Assembly: GCF_002250505.1 (NCBI RefSeq)
Contig: NZ_NJGY01000004.1
Location: 111,426 to 175,425, forward strand
Source: Janthinobacterium sp. PC23-8
GTDB lineage: Bacteria > Pseudomonadota > Gammaproteobacteria > Burkholderiales > Burkholderiaceae_D
Length of the DNA stretch: 64,000 nucleotides
Direction of reading: 5' to 3'
Shown: piece by piece, positions 9,145-17,628 of the stretch
Layout: the number at the start of each line of letters is the position of its first letter
How positions within the stretch are numbered: the stretch's first letter is position 1
Notes under the pieces: generated by a model
Database searches by the model: none
What the model was told of the DNA's origin: nothing
Seen by the model: only the letters and a program-made list of their open reading frames with translations
Program-made: the position numbers and the translations under genes

Positions 9145-10296
9145 TTATCGGAGGCCGAGTCCGCGGGCTATCATGCCGCGCAAAATCTCGCGGGTTCCAC
9201 CCCGCAAAGAAAACGTCGGTGCCACTTGGGTCAAATAGGCCAGGGTCGCAAGCAATGGCGCATCGGCGCCGGCATCGGGCAGCGCCCCCAGCGCGTCGGC
9301 AATCAGGGACGGCACGCTTTGTTCGAATTCGGTGCCAAGGTCCTTCACCAACGCCGCTTCCACCACCGGGCTATCGCCATTGGCCAGCTTGCTGGTGACA
9401 GAAATCGACATTTCACGCAAGACGGCCAAATGGCTGATGAAACGGCCCATCAGCCGCACATTGGCGCTGTCGCGTGGCGCCGCCTTGCGCAGATAGTTCA
9501 ACCATTCGTCGAGCAGGACAATGCTGGAATAGAGGCGTTCCGGACCGCTGCGCTCGAACGCCAGTTCGGCCGTCACCTGTTCCCAGCCAGCGCCTTCGGC
9601 CCCGATCAAGGCGTGTTCATCGAGTTCCACATCGTCGAAGAAGATTTCAGAGAAATGGGCGTCTCCGGCCAGGTCGCGTATCGGCCGCACCGATACACCC
9701 GGTGCGGCAAGATCGACGATAAATTGGGACAAACCCTTTTGCCGGTCGGCAGGCGAGCCCGAGGTACGCACCAGCACGATCACATAATGCGAATGCGGTG
9801 CATTGGTGGTCCAGATCTTGCGCCCGTTGAGCTTCCAGCCAGCGGCGGTTGGTTCGGCGCGGCTGCCCACGCTGGCCAGGTCCGATCCGGCATTGGGTTC
9901 GCTCATGCCGATGCAGAAAAACGCTTCCGCCTTGCAGATCTTGGGGAGATAGAACTGCTTTTGCGTTTCCGTGCCGTACTTCGCAATCAAAGGCCCGCTT
10001 TGCCTGTCGGCGATCCAGTGCGCCGACACCGGCGCGCCCGCAGCGAGCAGTTCTTCGACCACCACGAAGCGGGCAAAATGCCCGCGCGCCTGGCCGCCGT
10101 ATTGCGTGGGCAAGGTCATGCCGAGCCAACCGCGATCGGCAAGCTGCCGGCTGAAAGCGGCATCGAAGCCCAGCCAGGTACGCGCCCTGACCTCGGGCGC
10201 CACGTCTTTCATGGCGGTGGCGAGAAACGCCCGCACCGGGGCACGCAAGGCCTCGTCGGCGGCGGGAATGGTTGCCAAAGGCAGTACACTGATCAT
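9145..10296 (-). CDS. Acyl-CoA dehydrogenase, probable large (alpha-like) subunit
   Basis: 383 aa. It has the FAD/substrate segment FFCIGMSEPNAGSDLASV, the KIWTTNAPHS stretch, and FERSGPERLYSS early in the C-terminal domain, a pattern common in two-gene acyl-CoA dehydrogenases of steroid and alicyclic acid pathways. The C-terminus has FSLRGGTREILRGMIARGLG, the usual FAD-contact helix. Its ATG overlaps the CoA-transferase stop by 4 bp, so the genes are translationally coupled. It should oxidise an acyl-CoA to the enoyl-CoA and pass electrons to ETF. Confidence 0.87.
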   Translation of the reverse strand: MISVLPLATIPAADEALRAPVRAFLATAMKDVAPEVRARTWLGFDAAFSRQLADRGWLGMTLPTQYGGQARGHFARFVVVEELLAAGAPVSAHWIADRQSGPLIAKYGTETQKQFYLPKICKAEAFFCIGMSEPNAGSDLASVGSRAEPTAAGWKLNGRKIWTTNAPHSHYVIVLVRTSGSPADRQKGLSQFIVDLAAPGVSVRPIRDLAGDAHFSEIFFDDVELDEHALIGAEGAGWEQVTAELAFERSGPERLYSSIVLLDEWLNYLRKAAPRDSANVRLMGRFISHLAVLREMSISVTSKLANGDSPVVEAALVKDLGTEFEQSVPSLIADALGALPDAGADAPLLATLAYLTQVAPTFSLRGGTREILRGMIARGLGLR

Positions 10297-11579
10297 GGCT
10301 CAAGTTCCGTACAAAAATGGTTAACGAATTCGCGTTCGAGTGCTTCGCGGCAGTCAGGATGGGCGATGGCGATCAGGCCGCGCGCACGCGCTTTCGGCGG
10401 CGTCCCGCGTATCGGTGCGATCCCGTATTCGGTGACGACATAGTCGATGTGTTCCGCACCGACCGTGACGGGCGTGCCGGCGCCCAGAGAGGCGACGATA
10501 TTGCTATGCTGGCCATTGCGGAACGACGAACGCAGGGCGAGGATACTGAGGCCCCGCTTGGCCTCGGTGGCGCCGGCGGCGAAGTCGGGCAGACCGCCGG
10601 GCAGCGCAATTTTCCTGCCCTGCACCTGCTCGGCATTGGCACGCCCGGACAAATCCACCTGCAGCACGCTGTTGATGGCGCAAAAGCCCTCGATTCGAGC
10701 CAAGACGGCCCGGTCATGGGTGAGCGAACACGGGTGAAACTCGACTGCGGCATTGCAATTTAAAAAATCGTAGAAATCCTGCGTTCCAGCGGCCATCGTG
10801 GCGACGCTGACGCCTTGCCGCTCGCGCTTGCTGGAATTGTCGATCACGCCGCTTTCGATCAGGGGCCGCACCGCCGCCGTCACAATGCCGCTGTGCAGGC
10901 CCAAATGCCGCAAATGGCCAACCTTGGCCAAGACCATGTCCGGCAGGGCGCCTATGCCGATCTGCAAGACGGCGCCGTCGCGCAGCAACGATGCGACATG
11001 CTCGGCAATTCGACCGTCGACCGTGTCCCCTGCCGCAGCGAGCACGGTTTGCGGCGCCTCGATCGCGTCCACGAACCAGTCGATGGCATCGACATGCACG
11101 CGCGTATCGCCGCAGGTGTGCGGCATCGCGGGGTTGACCTCCGCGATAACGCGTGGCTGGCGCCGCAACGCAGCGTGCATATAGTCGACCGAGACGCCGA
11201 GCGACACATAGCCGGCGGCGTCGGGCGGCGACACCTGCAACAGCAACAGGTCGACCGCGCAGCGGCGCTGCGCAAACAGATTCGGGATGGCCGACAATGC
11301 ATGGCGCTGCGCCGTCACGCGCCCGGCATTGAATGCCTCGCGCAGTCCGCGGCCGGGAAAAAAGGTGTTGAGATGCAGGTGCCGCGCCGGCGCTGGCGCC
11401 GCATACGGGGAATCGCCCATCGGCATCAAGGTATGCACCAGCACGCCGTCCATGAACGGCGCGCTGGCGGCCAACTCGCTGGCCAGGCGCTTCGGTTCCG
11501 CGCAGGCGGAATGGATCACGATCGATTTGCCGGCACCAAGATCGGCGAAATGAGCGGCAACATCGTGCAGATATTTCAT
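10293..11579 (-). CDS. Acetyl-CoA hydrolase/transferase family protein (CoA transferase)
   Basis: 428 aa from ATG 11577-11579 with AAGGGG upstream. Segments such as VIAEVNPAMPHTCGDTRVHVD, LQIGIGALPDMV, LGLHSGIVTAAV and ALPGGLPDFAAGA match the acetyl-CoA hydrolase / 4-hydroxybutyrate CoA-transferase family. It could move CoA between acetate (or another acid) and a pathway intermediate, or act as a hydrolase; the family does not settle this. It lies between the hydroxyacyl-CoA dehydrogenase and the dehydrogenase pair. A much longer upstream frame exists but reads as antisense-like low-complexity protein and was discarded. Confidence 0.85.
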   Translation of the reverse strand: MKYLHDVAAHFADLGAGKSIVIHSACAEPKRLASELAASAPFMDGVLVHTLMPMGDSPYAAPAPARHLHLNTFFPGRGLREAFNAGRVTAQRHALSAIPNLFAQRRCAVDLLLLQVSPPDAAGYVSLGVSVDYMHAALRRQPRVIAEVNPAMPHTCGDTRVHVDAIDWFVDAIEAPQTVLAAAGDTVDGRIAEHVASLLRDGAVLQIGIGALPDMVLAKVGHLRHLGLHSGIVTAAVRPLIESGVIDNSSKRERQGVSVATMAAGTQDFYDFLNCNAAVEFHPCSLTHDRAVLARIEGFCAINSVLQVDLSGRANAEQVQGRKIALPGGLPDFAAGATEAKRGLSILALRSSFRNGQHSNIVASLGAGTPVTVGAEHIDYVVTEYGIAPIRGTPPKARARGLIAIAHPDCREALEREFVNHFCTELEP

Positions 11580-11610
11580 TTTTATCAACCCCTTGAAATG
11601 GCCGGGCGCA

Positions 11611-12474
11611 TTACTTCTGCGGGTAGGTGTAGAAGCCCTTGCCAGACTTCTTTCCCCAAGTGCCGCGCTCGTACATTTGCTTGAGTATCGGGTTCGGTTT
11701 GGCACTCTCGACGCCAGTCTCGAGGTACTCGTCCATCCGGGCAAGATAGGACACGTCGATGCCGGTCGCGTCGAGCAGGCGCAAGGGACCCATCGGATGG
11801 CCAAGCCCTTTCACCACCGCCAGGTCAATATCTTCCGCCGTCGCATAGCCGCCTTCATAGAGGCTGATCGCTTCGCGCGTCAGCGCACGGAAAATCCGGT
11901 TCACGATAAAGCCCGGAATCTCTTTGCGCATCAAGACCGGCGCCTTGCCGATGGCCCGGCAAAATTCCATCGCCGCGTCAATCACCTGTTCCGACACGGC
12001 CGGATGGACCACCACCTCGACCAGTTCCATGACCAGCGCCGGATTAAAGAAATGCAGATTGAGCATCCGCCCCGGACGGCCACATGTTTCAGCCAGGCGC
12101 GAGGCGCGAATGTTCGAACTGTTCGAAGCGAAGAGGGTATGTTTCGGACACAATCCATCGAGACGCCGGAACAACTCCGCTTTCGGTTCAAACTGCTCGA
12201 CAATGGCCTCGATGACAAGATCGGCATCGCGCGCGGCGTCGGCCAGGTCGCTTGTGGCGCGCAACCGGGCCAGGGCGGCCTCCTTGCCCTCCTGGATCAG
12301 TTTGCCTTTGGCGATGCGTCCATCCAGATACTCATTGCAGAATTTGAACGCCTCGTCCAGCCCCTGCTGACGGCTGTCGTGCAACACCACGGAAAAGCCG
12401 CGCAGCGCACACTGCAGCGCAATCTGCCGGCCCATGGCGCCGGCGCCAATCACGGTGATTTTTTTGATGGACAT
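11611..12474 (-). CDS. 3-hydroxyacyl-CoA dehydrogenase (3-hydroxybutyryl-CoA dehydrogenase type)
   Basis: 287 aa single-function enzyme. The N-terminal Rossmann motif GAGAMGRQIALQCALRG binds NAD. ASNSSNIRASRLAE, followed by RMLNLHFFNP, holds the catalytic histidine region, and PGFIVNRIFRALTREAI starts the helical C-terminal domain. It should oxidise a 3-hydroxyacyl-CoA to the 3-oxoacyl-CoA. The start (ATG 12472-12474 after GAGGAAT) is 2 bp past the upstream hydratase stop. Confidence 0.9.
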   Translation of the reverse strand: MSIKKITVIGAGAMGRQIALQCALRGFSVVLHDSRQQGLDEAFKFCNEYLDGRIAKGKLIQEGKEAALARLRATSDLADAARDADLVIEAIVEQFEPKAELFRRLDGLCPKHTLFASNSSNIRASRLAETCGRPGRMLNLHFFNPALVMELVEVVVHPAVSEQVIDAAMEFCRAIGKAPVLMRKEIPGFIVNRIFRALTREAISLYEGGYATAEDIDLAVVKGLGHPMGPLRLLDATGIDVSYLARMDEYLETGVESAKPNPILKQMYERGTWGKKSGKGFYTYPQK

Positions 12475-12476
12475 CT

Positions 12477-13244
12477 TTATTCCTCGTTTTGTTGTGATCG
12501 CGGCGCAGCGCCGAAACGTTCCACGGCGCGCGATGAATAGCAATAATTCGACACCTCCATGTCAAATCGCGTGGCGGCCCAGGCATTGACGGCGTCGTCG
12601 ATACAGCGCTTGGCGCCGCGCACGGCGTGCTGCATATTGCCGGCGATGCGCGACGCCAGGGCAATGGCCACCGCCATCTGCGTGCCGGCCGGCACCAGGC
12701 GGTTGATCACGCCCGCGCCGAGCGCCTCCTTGCCATCGATGGTTGAGGCGGTGAGTATCAATTCCTTGGCGCGCGCCGCGCCTATCAGCGCCGGCAACTT
12801 GCGGCAGCCGCCCGCAGCCGGGATCAGCCCCCATTTCACTTCAGGCAAGCCAAAGCGGACGTCCTCGGCTGCAACGATCAGGTCGCACGACAGCGCCAAT
12901 TCGAAACCGCCGGCAAGCGTATGGCCAAATACCGCCGCGATCGCCGGCTTGCTGCGGCCATCGAGTTCCCGATACATGGGAAACAGTTCATTGGCGCGAA
13001 ACACGGCCGCTTCGGCATCCGAGAGCGTCTGCCGTTCCTTGAGATCGATGCCGGTACAGAAGGCGCGCTCGCCGGCGCCGGTGACGATCATCACATCGAC
13101 GGCGGGATCGGCCTCCAGATCCGCGATAGCGAGCCGCAAGGCACGCGTCATCGCCTGGTTGATGGAATTGAGCGCCTGCGGCCGGTTCAGCGTGATCACC
13201 GCGATGCGGTCATCGCGCTTCTCGATCAAGATTTCATTGTTCAT
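12477..13244 (-). CDS. Enoyl-CoA hydratase/isomerase family protein
   Basis: 255 aa crotonase. VTGAGERAFCTGIDLKER and FGHTLAGGFELALSCDLIVAAEDVRF (in two pieces) form the acyl-CoA pocket and oxyanion hole, and LPEVKWGLIPAAGG follows. It sits directly before the hydroxyacyl-CoA dehydrogenase (2 bp) and 9 bp after a thiolase, a conventional beta-oxidation set of hydratase, dehydrogenase and thiolase. Confidence 0.9.
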   Translation of the reverse strand: MNNEILIEKRDDRIAVITLNRPQALNSINQAMTRALRLAIADLEADPAVDVMIVTGAGERAFCTGIDLKERQTLSDAEAAVFRANELFPMYRELDGRSKPAIAAVFGHTLAGGFELALSCDLIVAAEDVRFGLPEVKWGLIPAAGGCRKLPALIGAARAKELILTASTIDGKEALGAGVINRLVPAGTQMAVAIALASRIAGNMQHAVRGAKRCIDDAVNAWAATRFDMEVSNYCYSSRAVERFGAAPRSQQNEE

Positions 13245-13253
13245 TGGAACTCC

Positions 13254-14444
13254 TTATGCTTCGCGGCGTATGACCATCGCGGTCGTGACGCCACCGCCGC
13301 CGCAGATCGCGGCAATGCCCCACTCCTTGTCACGCTGACGCAAGATATTCGATAGCGTCATGAGCAGCCGGGCCCCGGAAAAGCCGGTCGGATGGCCCAG
13401 GGCGATCGCGCCGCCCCAGACGTTGAGCCGCTCCCGGTCCCAGCCGAGCGCCTGTTCATTGGCCAGCACCTGCGCCGCAAACGCTTCATTGACCTCGATA
13501 AAATCCATGTCGGCCAGCGTCATGCCGGCCCGTTGCAAGGCCAGCGCCATCGAGACCGATGGGCCGTCGCCCATCAGCGACGGCGCCACCGCCGTTTCGG
13601 CAAACGAGACTATCGAAAACAGCGGCTTGAGTCCGTGTGCGGCGGCATGTTCGTCGGTGCTAAGCACAATGGCGCTGGCGGCATCACCCATGGTGCAGGC
13701 ATTGCCGGCCGTTACCGTGCCGTCCGCCTTGAAGACCGGACGCAGCAGCGCGAGCCGCTCCACGGTCGAGTCGGCGCGCCATCCCTCATCCTTGGAAAAC
13801 AGCCGTCCTTCCGGACACGTCTTGCTGGCCGCGAGCCGGACCGGCACGATCTCGCCGTCAAACCAGCCGGCCTCCTGGGCCACGCGGGCCTTGGCTTGCG
13901 ACTGCGCCGCGAAGGCGTCCTGTGCGGCGCGGCCTATGCCATATTTCTCGGCCTGGTTTTCGGCAGTGATGCCCATGCCATAACCGCACAGCGGGTCGAT
14001 CGTATCGCTCCAGGAATCCATCAAGGTCTTGTCGCCCGAACGCAAGCCCTCCCAACGTGCCCCTTTGAGCAGATAAGGCATCGTGCTCATCGATTCCATG
14101 CCGCCGGCCATCACGAACCGGGCGTCGCCGGCCTGCAGTTCGCGGCTCGCCAACATCACCGTTTTCATGCCCGATGGACAAGCCATATTGACCGTCATGA
14201 CGGGCGCCGCGATCGGCATCCCGCCCCGGATGGCGGCGGTACGGGCGGGATTGGGGCCGTTGCCGGCCTGGCGGCAGTTGGCATAAATGACCTTGTCGAC
14301 AGCGGCGCCGTCAACCCCTGAGCGCGCCAGGGCGCCCGCGATGGCGACAGCGCCCAGGTCGTACACGGGCACGTCGCGCAATGTGCCGCCAAAGCTGCCG
14401 ATCGGCGTGCGCGCGGCACCGACCGCCACGATTTTCGTTTTCAT
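13254..14444 (-). CDS. Thiolase family protein (acetyl-CoA acetyltransferase type)
   Basis: 396 aa from ATG 14442-14444 after GGAG. The nucleophilic cysteine is Cys89 (VNMACPSGMK), the histidine is in GGAIALGHPTGFSGAR, and the second cysteine is Cys381 (ICGGGGVTT). It cleaves a 3-oxoacyl-CoA with CoA, or acetoacetyl-CoA to two acetyl-CoA. With acetoacetyl-CoA synthetase and the HMG-CoA-lyase-like gene in the same run it most simply completes acetoacetate use, though a longer substrate is possible. Confidence 0.9.
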   Translation of the reverse strand: MKTKIVAVGAARTPIGSFGGTLRDVPVYDLGAVAIAGALARSGVDGAAVDKVIYANCRQAGNGPNPARTAAIRGGMPIAAPVMTVNMACPSGMKTVMLASRELQAGDARFVMAGGMESMSTMPYLLKGARWEGLRSGDKTLMDSWSDTIDPLCGYGMGITAENQAEKYGIGRAAQDAFAAQSQAKARVAQEAGWFDGEIVPVRLAASKTCPEGRLFSKDEGWRADSTVERLALLRPVFKADGTVTAGNACTMGDAASAIVLSTDEHAAAHGLKPLFSIVSFAETAVAPSLMGDGPSVSMALALQRAGMTLADMDFIEVNEAFAAQVLANEQALGWDRERLNVWGGAIALGHPTGFSGARLLMTLSNILRQRDKEWGIAAICGGGGVTTAMVIRREA

Positions 14445-14461
14445 CTCTGTTCTCCGCCCCA

Positions 14462-15304
14462 TTACAACTTGTAGACCCGCGCCGCGTTCTCATGCAGCAC
14501 CTTGTTGGCGACTTTTTCCGACAGTCCCAGCTCGTTACGGATGATCTCGATGGCCTCCTTGTGCATCACGGCCGGATAGTTGGTGCCCCAGATGACCTTG
14601 TTCTGGCCGCGCGTCTTCATGAACTGGACCAGCGATGGCTCAAGGTATTTCGGGTTGTGGGCATCGATGCCCAGATAGACGTTTTCATGCTTCCAGGCCA
14701 GCGACATCATTTCCTCGGTCCATGGCCAGCCGGTATGGGCACCGATGATATTGAGCTCGGGGAAATCAAGGGCAATGTCGTCCATGTGGATGGGGCGGCC
14801 AAACTCATTGGGCATATGCTCGGCGGAGTGGCCGACCTGCATCGACACGGGCACGCCCAACTCGGCGCACTTCGCATACAGGGGATAAAACTGCCGGTGG
14901 TTGAGAGGAATGCCCCAGCCATAGGGGTGGATATAGACGCCCTTGAAGCCATATTCGCGCACCGCCTTTTCCACCTGGCGCACGCTTTCCATACCCAGCA
15001 AAGGATTGAATCCCGCCAGGCCCTGAATGCGTCCGCCCGACAGCTTGACGACCTCGAAGACTTCCTCCTCCGTGATGTTCCACACCAGGGTCTTCTTTTT
15101 GTACGAAAACATGCGGATCGCGGGAACCAGGGTTGTATCGCAACCGGCTTCATCCATCATGGCCAGGAACTCCGCGACCGTCTTGCCCTGCACGCGGTCC
15201 TCCATTTTCCACCACTTGATGAGCCGATACATCTCCGGCGCGTCGTACCAGTTCTTCTTGATCGCTTCCGGGGTAAACAAATTGCAATGAAAGTCGATGG
15301 CCAT
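14462..15304 (-). CDS. Amidohydrolase-2 (ACMSD-type TIM barrel) protein with altered metal ligands
   Basis: 280 aa from ATG 15302-15304 (GGAG upstream). It has the overall pattern of the amidohydrolase-2 family (COG2159): an N-terminal strand with IDFHCNLF, YIHPYGWG, a mid-protein QVGHSAEH, GAHTGWPW and a late VIWGTNYPAV. In typical members the first motif is HxH and the last strand carries Asp (usually GSDYP or similar). Here they read His6-x-Asn8 and TNYP, so two expected ligands are amides. The family includes decarboxylases and beta-ketoacyl-CoA hydrolases, so a C-C bond or thioester reaction on a pathway intermediate is possible; metal-free catalysis cannot be excluded. Confidence 0.78.
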   Translation of the reverse strand: MAIDFHCNLFTPEAIKKNWYDAPEMYRLIKWWKMEDRVQGKTVAEFLAMMDEAGCDTTLVPAIRMFSYKKKTLVWNITEEEVFEVVKLSGGRIQGLAGFNPLLGMESVRQVEKAVREYGFKGVYIHPYGWGIPLNHRQFYPLYAKCAELGVPVSMQVGHSAEHMPNEFGRPIHMDDIALDFPELNIIGAHTGWPWTEEMMSLAWKHENVYLGIDAHNPKYLEPSLVQFMKTRGQNKVIWGTNYPAVMHKEAIEIIRNELGLSEKVANKVLHENAARVYKL

Positions 15305-15340
15305 AGTTGTCTCCAATAACAGATAGATAATCGTCTGCGG

Positions 15341-17356
15341 CTACAGCGCCAGCGCGCCGCGCCGGTCGTAGTCGCGGGCCTCTTGGCCAAAGCGGATGAA
15401 ATAGTCGATCGCCGCCGGGTTGCTCATCGCATCACGGCTGGCAATTTTTTCCAGCGGCAGGCCCATCAGAAGTTTGCGCACCGGCACCTCCATCTTCTTC
15501 CCCGTCAGCGTGTAGGGGACCGCATCGATGGCGTAGATCTTGTCCGGCACGTGGCGCGGACTGGCTTCGTGTTTCAACTGCGTGTTGATGCGCTCGATCA
15601 GCGCCTGGTTTAAGGTCGCGCCCGCCTTCAGCACCACGAACAGGGGCATGAAAAAGGCGCCCCCCGGCAACTCGCAACACACCACCAGGCTGTCGGCCAG
15701 TTCCGGCATTTTTTCCAGGGCCTGGTACACCTCGGCAGTGCCGATGCGCACCCCGAATCGGTTCAGCGTCGAATCGGAACGGCCGTAAATAAAGCATCCG
15801 CCACGCGCGTTGATCTTGATGAAGTCGCCGTGGCGCCAGACGCCGGGAAAGACGTCGAAGTAGGCCTCGCGATAGCGCCGGTCGCCGGCGTCATTCCAGA
15901 AGCGTAGCGGCATGGAAGGAAACGGCTTGCGTATCACCAGTTCGCCAACCTCGCCAACCATCGCCTGCCCATCGTCATTCCACGACTGCAGATCGATGCC
16001 CAATGCGCGCGCCTGAATTTCGCCGGCATACACAGGCTGGGTCGGCACCGCGGTGACCAGACAGCTGCAGGTCTCGGTGCCGCCCGATTGTGAACTGAAC
16101 CAGCAATCCCGGGCCACGTTCTCATAGAACCACGCGAACAGTTCCGCGCCAACCGGCGAGCCGCCGGTCAAGGTAGCCCGTATCTTGAGCTGGAAATGGT
16201 CCTTGGGGACGACGCCATTCTTGCGCATGATCTGTAGGAACGCCGCGCTTGCCCCGAAGTACGTTACCCCGGCATCCTGGGCGATTTGCCATAAACGGTG
16301 TTGGTCGGGATGCATCGGACTACCGTCGTACAGCACGATCGCGGCACCCGACAGCAGCGACGACACGACCACGTTCCACATCATCCATCCGGTCGATGAA
16401 TAGAAGAACATGACGGAGGCCGGCGTCAGGTCCATGTGCAGACAGACGAGCTTGTAGTGTTCCGCCAGGATCCCGACGTGGCTCTGCGCAATCGCCTTGG
16501 GCAGCCCGGTCGTCCCCGATGAAAACAGCACCCACAAGGTGTGGTCGAAAGGAACATATTCATATTCGAACGCGTCCGCCGGCACATCCTTGCCCTGGAA
16601 CAGGTCCGACCAAAGGACGCCGTGCGCGACAAGGGCATCGGTGCGTCGCGCCTGCAGGATGGGCACGCAAACGACCTGTTCGACGCTCGGCAGCTGCGCC
16701 GCCAGATCGCGCACCTCGCTTTCGCGGGAAAATTCCTTGCCATTGAAACGATAGCCATCGCACGCGAACAGGACCTTGGGCCTGATCTGCGCGAAACGGT
16801 CCAGCACCGTTTGCACCCCGAACTCCGGTGCCGACGACGACCAGACCGCGCCGATGGCGGCGCTGGCCAGAAAGGCGATCAGCGTCTGCGGGGTATTGGG
16901 CATGTAGGACACCACGCAGTCGCCGGCCACCACGCCGCGGGCGCGCAGTTGCGTGGCCAGCTGGCGCACCTGCCGGCCCAGTTCATGCCACGACATCGTT
17001 TGCAGGGGCGTCGATTCCGAGGCAAAATACAGCGCCACCTTGTCGGCCGCGGCGCCACGCTCGGCACGCAGGATATGCTCGGCGTAGTTGACCCGGGAAC
17101 CCTCGAACCACTTGCAGCCCGGCATCTGATGGGTGTCGAGTACCCGTTGATACGGCGTGATGGAATGGATCTCAAAATAGTCCCAGATCGACGACCAGAA
17201 GTCGTCGAGGTGGTCCACCGACCACTGGCGCAGCGCGCCATAGTCGTCAAATGCCAGCTTGCGCTCCTGCGCCAGCCAGCGCATGTAGGCAGTCAATTGC
17301 GACGCCTGGGCGAACGGCTCGCCTGGTGTCCACAGCAAGTCCCCTTCCTGGATCAT
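15341..17356 (-). CDS. Acetoacetyl-CoA synthetase (acetoacetate-CoA ligase)
   Basis: 671 aa, the typical length of this ligase and longer than fatty acyl-CoA ligases. It opens with GDLLWTPGEPFAQASQLTAY, carries WVLFSSGTTGLPKAIAQSH as ATP-binding loop, GGTETCS, and GRSDSTLNRFGVRIGTAEVY near the hinge. It activates acetoacetate to acetoacetyl-CoA using ATP. HMG-CoA lyase produces acetoacetate, so finding this gene with a lyase-like gene, a carboxylase and thiolases gives a coherent route to two acetyl-CoA without a succinyl-CoA transferase. Confidence 0.92.
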   Translation of the reverse strand: MIQEGDLLWTPGEPFAQASQLTAYMRWLAQERKLAFDDYGALRQWSVDHLDDFWSSIWDYFEIHSITPYQRVLDTHQMPGCKWFEGSRVNYAEHILRAERGAAADKVALYFASESTPLQTMSWHELGRQVRQLATQLRARGVVAGDCVVSYMPNTPQTLIAFLASAAIGAVWSSSAPEFGVQTVLDRFAQIRPKVLFACDGYRFNGKEFSRESEVRDLAAQLPSVEQVVCVPILQARRTDALVAHGVLWSDLFQGKDVPADAFEYEYVPFDHTLWVLFSSGTTGLPKAIAQSHVGILAEHYKLVCLHMDLTPASVMFFYSSTGWMMWNVVVSSLLSGAAIVLYDGSPMHPDQHRLWQIAQDAGVTYFGASAAFLQIMRKNGVVPKDHFQLKIRATLTGGSPVGAELFAWFYENVARDCWFSSQSGGTETCSCLVTAVPTQPVYAGEIQARALGIDLQSWNDDGQAMVGEVGELVIRKPFPSMPLRFWNDAGDRRYREAYFDVFPGVWRHGDFIKINARGGCFIYGRSDSTLNRFGVRIGTAEVYQALEKMPELADSLVVCCELPGGAFFMPLFVVLKAGATLNQALIERINTQLKHEASPRHVPDKIYAIDAVPYTLTGKKMEVPVRKLLMGLPLEKIASRDAMSNPAAIDYFIRFGQEARDYDRRGALAL

Positions 17357-17395
17357 GGTGTCCCTTCCGGCTCAAGTAATGATTGGGCGTACAAC

Positions 17396-17611
17396 TTAAA
17401 ACCAGGTCAGCACGACGCTGCCCTCGTCGACCACGGTGCCTTCCGGCGCCATGATCTTGTCGACCGTGCCGTCGACTTCGCTCTCGATCGGAATTTCCAT
17501 TTTCATGGACTCGAGAATGGCCAGCGACTGGCCGGCAGCGAAGCGCTCGCCTTCCTGCACCAGTACTTTCCACATGGTTCCCGCCATCGGCGCCGTAATT
17601 TGCTTTGTCAT
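17396..17611 (-). CDS. Free-standing biotin carboxyl carrier protein (biotin/lipoyl attachment)
   Basis: 71 aa, essentially one biotinyl domain. The biotinylation motif is ESMKME with target Lys37, framed by AILESMKMEIPI and the C-terminal VDEGSVVLTWF strand. In most proteobacterial methylcrotonyl- or geranyl-CoA carboxylases this domain is fused to the biotin carboxylase (about 650 aa); here it is separate, as in the Bacillus subtilis yngHB arrangement. It lies 17 bp after the carboxyltransferase gene and should shuttle carboxybiotin between the two other subunits. Confidence 0.9.
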   Translation of the reverse strand: MTKQITAPMAGTMWKVLVQEGERFAAGQSLAILESMKMEIPIESEVDGTVDKIMAPEGTVVDEGSVVLTWF

Positions 17612-17628
17612 GATCTGCTCGCTAAACG

